NCBI RefSeq assembly: GCF_900199205.1 | Contig: NZ_OBMJ01000001.1 | Location: forward strand, 186,001 to 250,000 | Reading direction: 5' to 3' | From: Streptomyces sp. 1331.2 | GTDB taxonomy: Bacteria; Actinomycetota; Actinomycetes; Streptomycetales; Streptomycetaceae | DNA: 64,000 nt | Part shown: positions 62,084 through 64,000 of the stretch, one piece after another | Position numbering within the stretch: the first letter of the stretch is position 1 | Layout: the number at the start of each line of letters is the position of its first letter | Notes under the pieces: generated by a model | Told to the model about the DNA's origin: nothing | Database searches by the model: none | Seen by the model: the letters and a program-made list of their open reading frames with translations, nothing else | Translations under genes and position numbers: made by a program

Positions 62084-62734
62084 TCAGAGGCCGACCTGGA
62101 TCTCGGCGCGGTGGCGGATGTACTCGTCGGGGTGCAGGCGGGCGATCGCGACCGCGGACTCCACCAGGGCGTGCAGTTCCTTGGGGTAGGCGCGCGGCAC
62201 GAGCGGGAGGCCGGGGAGGATGCAGCGGCGGACGTCCAGGTCCTCGTTGGCGACGAACTCGCGCAGTGCGGTCTCGTACCAGGTGTCCCGGACGCTCGCG
62301 CCCTCGTCGGCGGCGGCGCCGTTGCGGCCGTCGCCGACCGACAGGGCCGTCCAGTACCAGGCGCGGGCGGCGCCGGCGCGCTCCGGGTTGGTGCCGGTGC
62401 GCAGGTAGCCGAGCAGGGCGAGACGGACCCGGCGCTGGCCGAAGGCGAGGAGGGCGGGCTCGACGAAGCGCCGGTTGAAGCTCGGGTTGGGGTCGTGGAC
62501 CGCCGCTTCCACCAGCGCCTCGAAGTACTCCTCGGGCAGCTCGGAGCGCCCGGCGACGGCCTTGTGGACCTCCCAGCGGGCCGAGCTCTGATAGTCGGGC
62601 CCGGGTGCGACCTCGACCCCGATCAGGCGGAGCAGACGCGCGAGCCGGAGGTCGAACGCCGGCGGTTCGCCCGCCGTGCGCCCGGGCAACGGCTGGAGAA
62701 TCCGCACCTCGCCGGCCGTGTCCTTGGTTTCCAC
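62084..62734 (-). CDS. Hypothetical helical protein, HEAT-like, 216 aa
   Basis: GTG 62734 (VETKDTAGEV) lies 6 nt after AGGAGG; ATG 62740 and 62749 overlap the Shine-Dalgarno. The sequence is mostly amphipathic helices (ARWEVHKAVAGRSELPEEYFEALVEAAVHDPNPSFNRRFVEPALLAFGQRRVRLALLGYL) with repeated 35-40-residue spacing, resembling HEAT-type solenoids; a similar motif may survive in the remnant at 49346. No signal or membrane helix. Function unknown. Confidence 0.7.
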   Translation of the reverse strand: METKDTAGEVRILQPLPGRTAGEPPAFDLRLARLLRLIGVEVAPGPDYQSSARWEVHKAVAGRSELPEEYFEALVEAAVHDPNPSFNRRFVEPALLAFGQRRVRLALLGYLRTGTNPERAGAARAWYWTALSVGDGRNGAAADEGASVRDTWYETALREFVANEDLDVRRCILPGLPLVPRAYPKELHALVESAVAIARLHPDEYIRHRAEIQVGL

Positions 62735-62836
62735 GAACATCCTCCTCATTCTGAGTCACCGGCAGACTACTCGCTGATACACCCGTTCGGAGGTCGTTTT
62801 CGGCCAGGCGCGGGGCCCGGGGGGCACATCCTGTCG

Positions 62837-63514
62837 TCAGGACGGACGGCCGGGCGGGACCAGGCCGGACTGGTAGGCGATCGCGACCAATTGGGCGCGG
62901 TCGCGGGCGTCGAGCTTGGCCATCGCCCGGTGCACGTGGGTGCGGACGGTGAACGGGCTGACGAACATCCGCTCGGCGATCTCCTCGTTGGTGAGGCCGG
63001 TGGCGGCCATCGACATCACCTCGCGCTCGCGGGCGGTGAGGACGGAGAGCCGTTCGCTCACCGGGCCGGCGGCCGTGGTCTCGGGCTGGGCCAGGAACCG
63101 GTCGATCACGGCCCGGGTGGCGGCGGGCGAGAGCAGGGCCTCGCCGGCCGCGACGGTGCGGACGGCGGCCAGCAGCTCCTTCGGGTCGGCTCCCTTGCCG
63201 AGGAAGCCGCCGGCGCCCGCGCGCAGTGCCTGGGCCACGTACTCGTCGATCTCGAAGGTGGTGAGGATGAGCACCCGGGTGCCGGACAGCTGCTCGTCGC
63301 CGCAGATCTCGGCGGTGGCGCCGAGGCCGTCGGCGCCGGGCATCCGGATGTCCATCAGGACGATGTCGGGCTTGGTGGCGCGGGCGAGCTCCACGGCCTC
63401 GCGGCCGTCGGCGGCCTCGCCGACCACCTCCATGTCCTCCTCCGCGTCGATCAGGAGACGGAAGGCGCCGCGCAGCAGGGCCTGGTCGTCGGCGAGCAGT
63501 ACCCGGATGGTCAT
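62837..63514 (-). CDS. NarL/FixJ-family response regulator
   Basis: The product has 225 residues from ATG 63514. Receiver: MTIRVLLADDQALLRGAFRLLID, phosphoacceptor Asp in PDIVLMDIRMPGADG, and Thr/Lys around LILTTFEIDEYVAQALRAGAGGFLGKG. LuxR helix-turn-helix: LTAREREVMSMAATGLTNEEIAERMFVSPFTVRTHVHRAMAKL. It is translationally coupled to the upstream sensor kinase through ATGA. The signal is unknown. Confidence 0.95.
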   Translation of the reverse strand: MTIRVLLADDQALLRGAFRLLIDAEEDMEVVGEAADGREAVELARATKPDIVLMDIRMPGADGLGATAEICGDEQLSGTRVLILTTFEIDEYVAQALRAGAGGFLGKGADPKELLAAVRTVAAGEALLSPAATRAVIDRFLAQPETTAAGPVSERLSVLTAREREVMSMAATGLTNEEIAERMFVSPFTVRTHVHRAMAKLDARDRAQLVAIAYQSGLVPPGRPS

Positions 63515-64000
63515 GGGGTGTCCTGTCCTTCGGCTTCGTGCGGACGGGCGGCGGGGCGGACGGCCCGGGCGGCCCGGGCGGCGACGTGCGCTGCGGAGCC
63601 GTCTCGAACGGCGTGATCCTGCCCCTCGGCCGCCCCGGTGGCGCCCGCCGCGAGGTGCACCGGGCCGTCGTCGCGGGCGCCGGTGCGCAACGGGAGTTCG
63701 GCGGTGACCAGGAAGCCGCCGTCGGGCCGTGCATCGGCGGCGAGCCGGCCGCCCACCGCGCCGGCCCGCTCCCGCATGCCGATGAGACCGAACCCGCTCT
63801 CGCCGGGGGCGGGCTGGGGCAACAGCGCGGCGCGGGGGCGGCCGGTCGTGCTCGGGCGGCCGTTGGCGACGCTGACGGCGACGCGGCTCTCGCTGTAGGC
63901 GAGGGTGACCTCGGCGTCGGCGCCGTGGGCGTGCTTGGCGACGTTGGTCAGCGACTCCTGGACGATGCGGAAGGCGGTGAGGTCGACGCCGGGCGACAGT
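63511..64000 (-). CDS. Sensor histidine kinase, C-terminal part (5' end cut by window)
   Basis: Open from the window edge to the TGA at 63511, overlapping the response-regulator ATG by 4 bp. The visible part reads SPGVDLTAFRIVQESLTNVAKHAHGADAEVTLAYSESRVAVSVANG and ESGFGLIGMRERAGAVGGRL, the N and G boxes of a HATPase_c domain of the NarX-like HisKA_3 class. After VTAELPL it has an unusual tail of about 60 residues (Ala/His/Gly-rich), probably disordered. The dimerisation and sensor domains lie outside the window. Confidence 0.9.
   Translation of the reverse strand, partial: LSPGVDLTAFRIVQESLTNVAKHAHGADAEVTLAYSESRVAVSVANGRPSTTGRPRAALLPQPAPGESGFGLIGMRERAGAVGGRLAADARPDGGFLVTAELPLRTGARDDGPVHLAAGATGAAEGQDHAVRDGSAAHVAARAARAVRPAARPHEAEGQDTP

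Overview
This is chromosomal DNA from a very GC-rich actinomycete of the Streptomyces/Kitasatospora type. The evidence is codon use with G or C in almost every third position, many GTG starts and one well-supported TTG start, two genes with a rare TTA (bldA) codon, a SpoIIE-type phosphatase with PAS/GAF domains, and several likely leaderless genes (a TAnnnT -10 box 6-7 nt before the start codon). I see no tRNA, rRNA or CRISPR array. The window holds about 55 protein genes, cut at both ends (a PAS-domain protein at base 1, a sensor kinase at base 64000).

Layout. 1-9.6 kb: PAS regulator, KimA-like potassium/amino-acid permease, FMN glutamate-synthase-like protein followed by a PoxB-like TPP enzyme, a small membrane protein, and a HAD phosphatase-GT20 glycosyltransferase fusion that resembles glucosylglycerol-phosphate synthase/phosphatase. 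9.7-11.2 kb: an intact IS4-type insertion sequence with terminal inverted repeats and an 8-bp palindromic target duplication. 11.2-24.5 kb: two small proteins, a secreted seven-repeat VCBS protein, a ROK regulator, a SpoIIE phosphatase, a trans-sulfuration enzyme, an LCP ligase, zinc-ribbon and small proteins, signal peptidase I, and an XRE-cupin regulator. 24.6-34.8 kb: CorA, an FAD oxidoreductase, an orphan ATP-grasp protein, an ABC-F protein, methyltransferases and a VOC protein. 34.9-44.7 kb: two divergent rhomboid-like proteins, argG, a GAP-family membrane protein, an ECF sigma factor with a coupled partner, ohrR/ohr, a SHOCT protein, a probable frameshifted gene, a GH16-fold protein and a CBS-CBS-BON protein. 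45-64 kb: a sigma-like membrane fusion protein, a flavin monooxygenase with a divergent TetR, an APC permease, a DMFase-like lipoprotein, a polyprenol-phosphate mannosyltransferase, a FUSC-type protein, a VOC/SRPBCC pair, a phospholipase C with a degenerate exonuclease/phosphatase-fold partner, a PRC-barrel protein and a NarL-type two-component system.

Most interesting signal. Two genes that could protect or modify ribosomes, the ABC-F protein (29394-30995) and an NPPW-motif methyltransferase (33074-34267), each sit behind a short leader ORF. Both leaders contain codons rare in this genome (CGA with ATT, and AGT-ATA-CGA). Each leader is followed by an RNA hairpin. In the methyltransferase case the hairpin buries the whole Shine-Dalgarno sequence, as in erm-type translational attenuators. 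The two upstream regions also share an AT-rich-plus-CGGWTGCGA element. I infer that both are antibiotic-inducible ribosome-protection genes under translation-dependent control, possibly by a WblC/WhiB7-like regulator. Other notable items are an exonuclease/phosphatase-fold protein that has lost its catalytic residues, the GgpPS-like fusion with a TTA codon, a 15-bp tandem repeat at the sigma/partner coupling junction, and paired rhomboid-like proteins.
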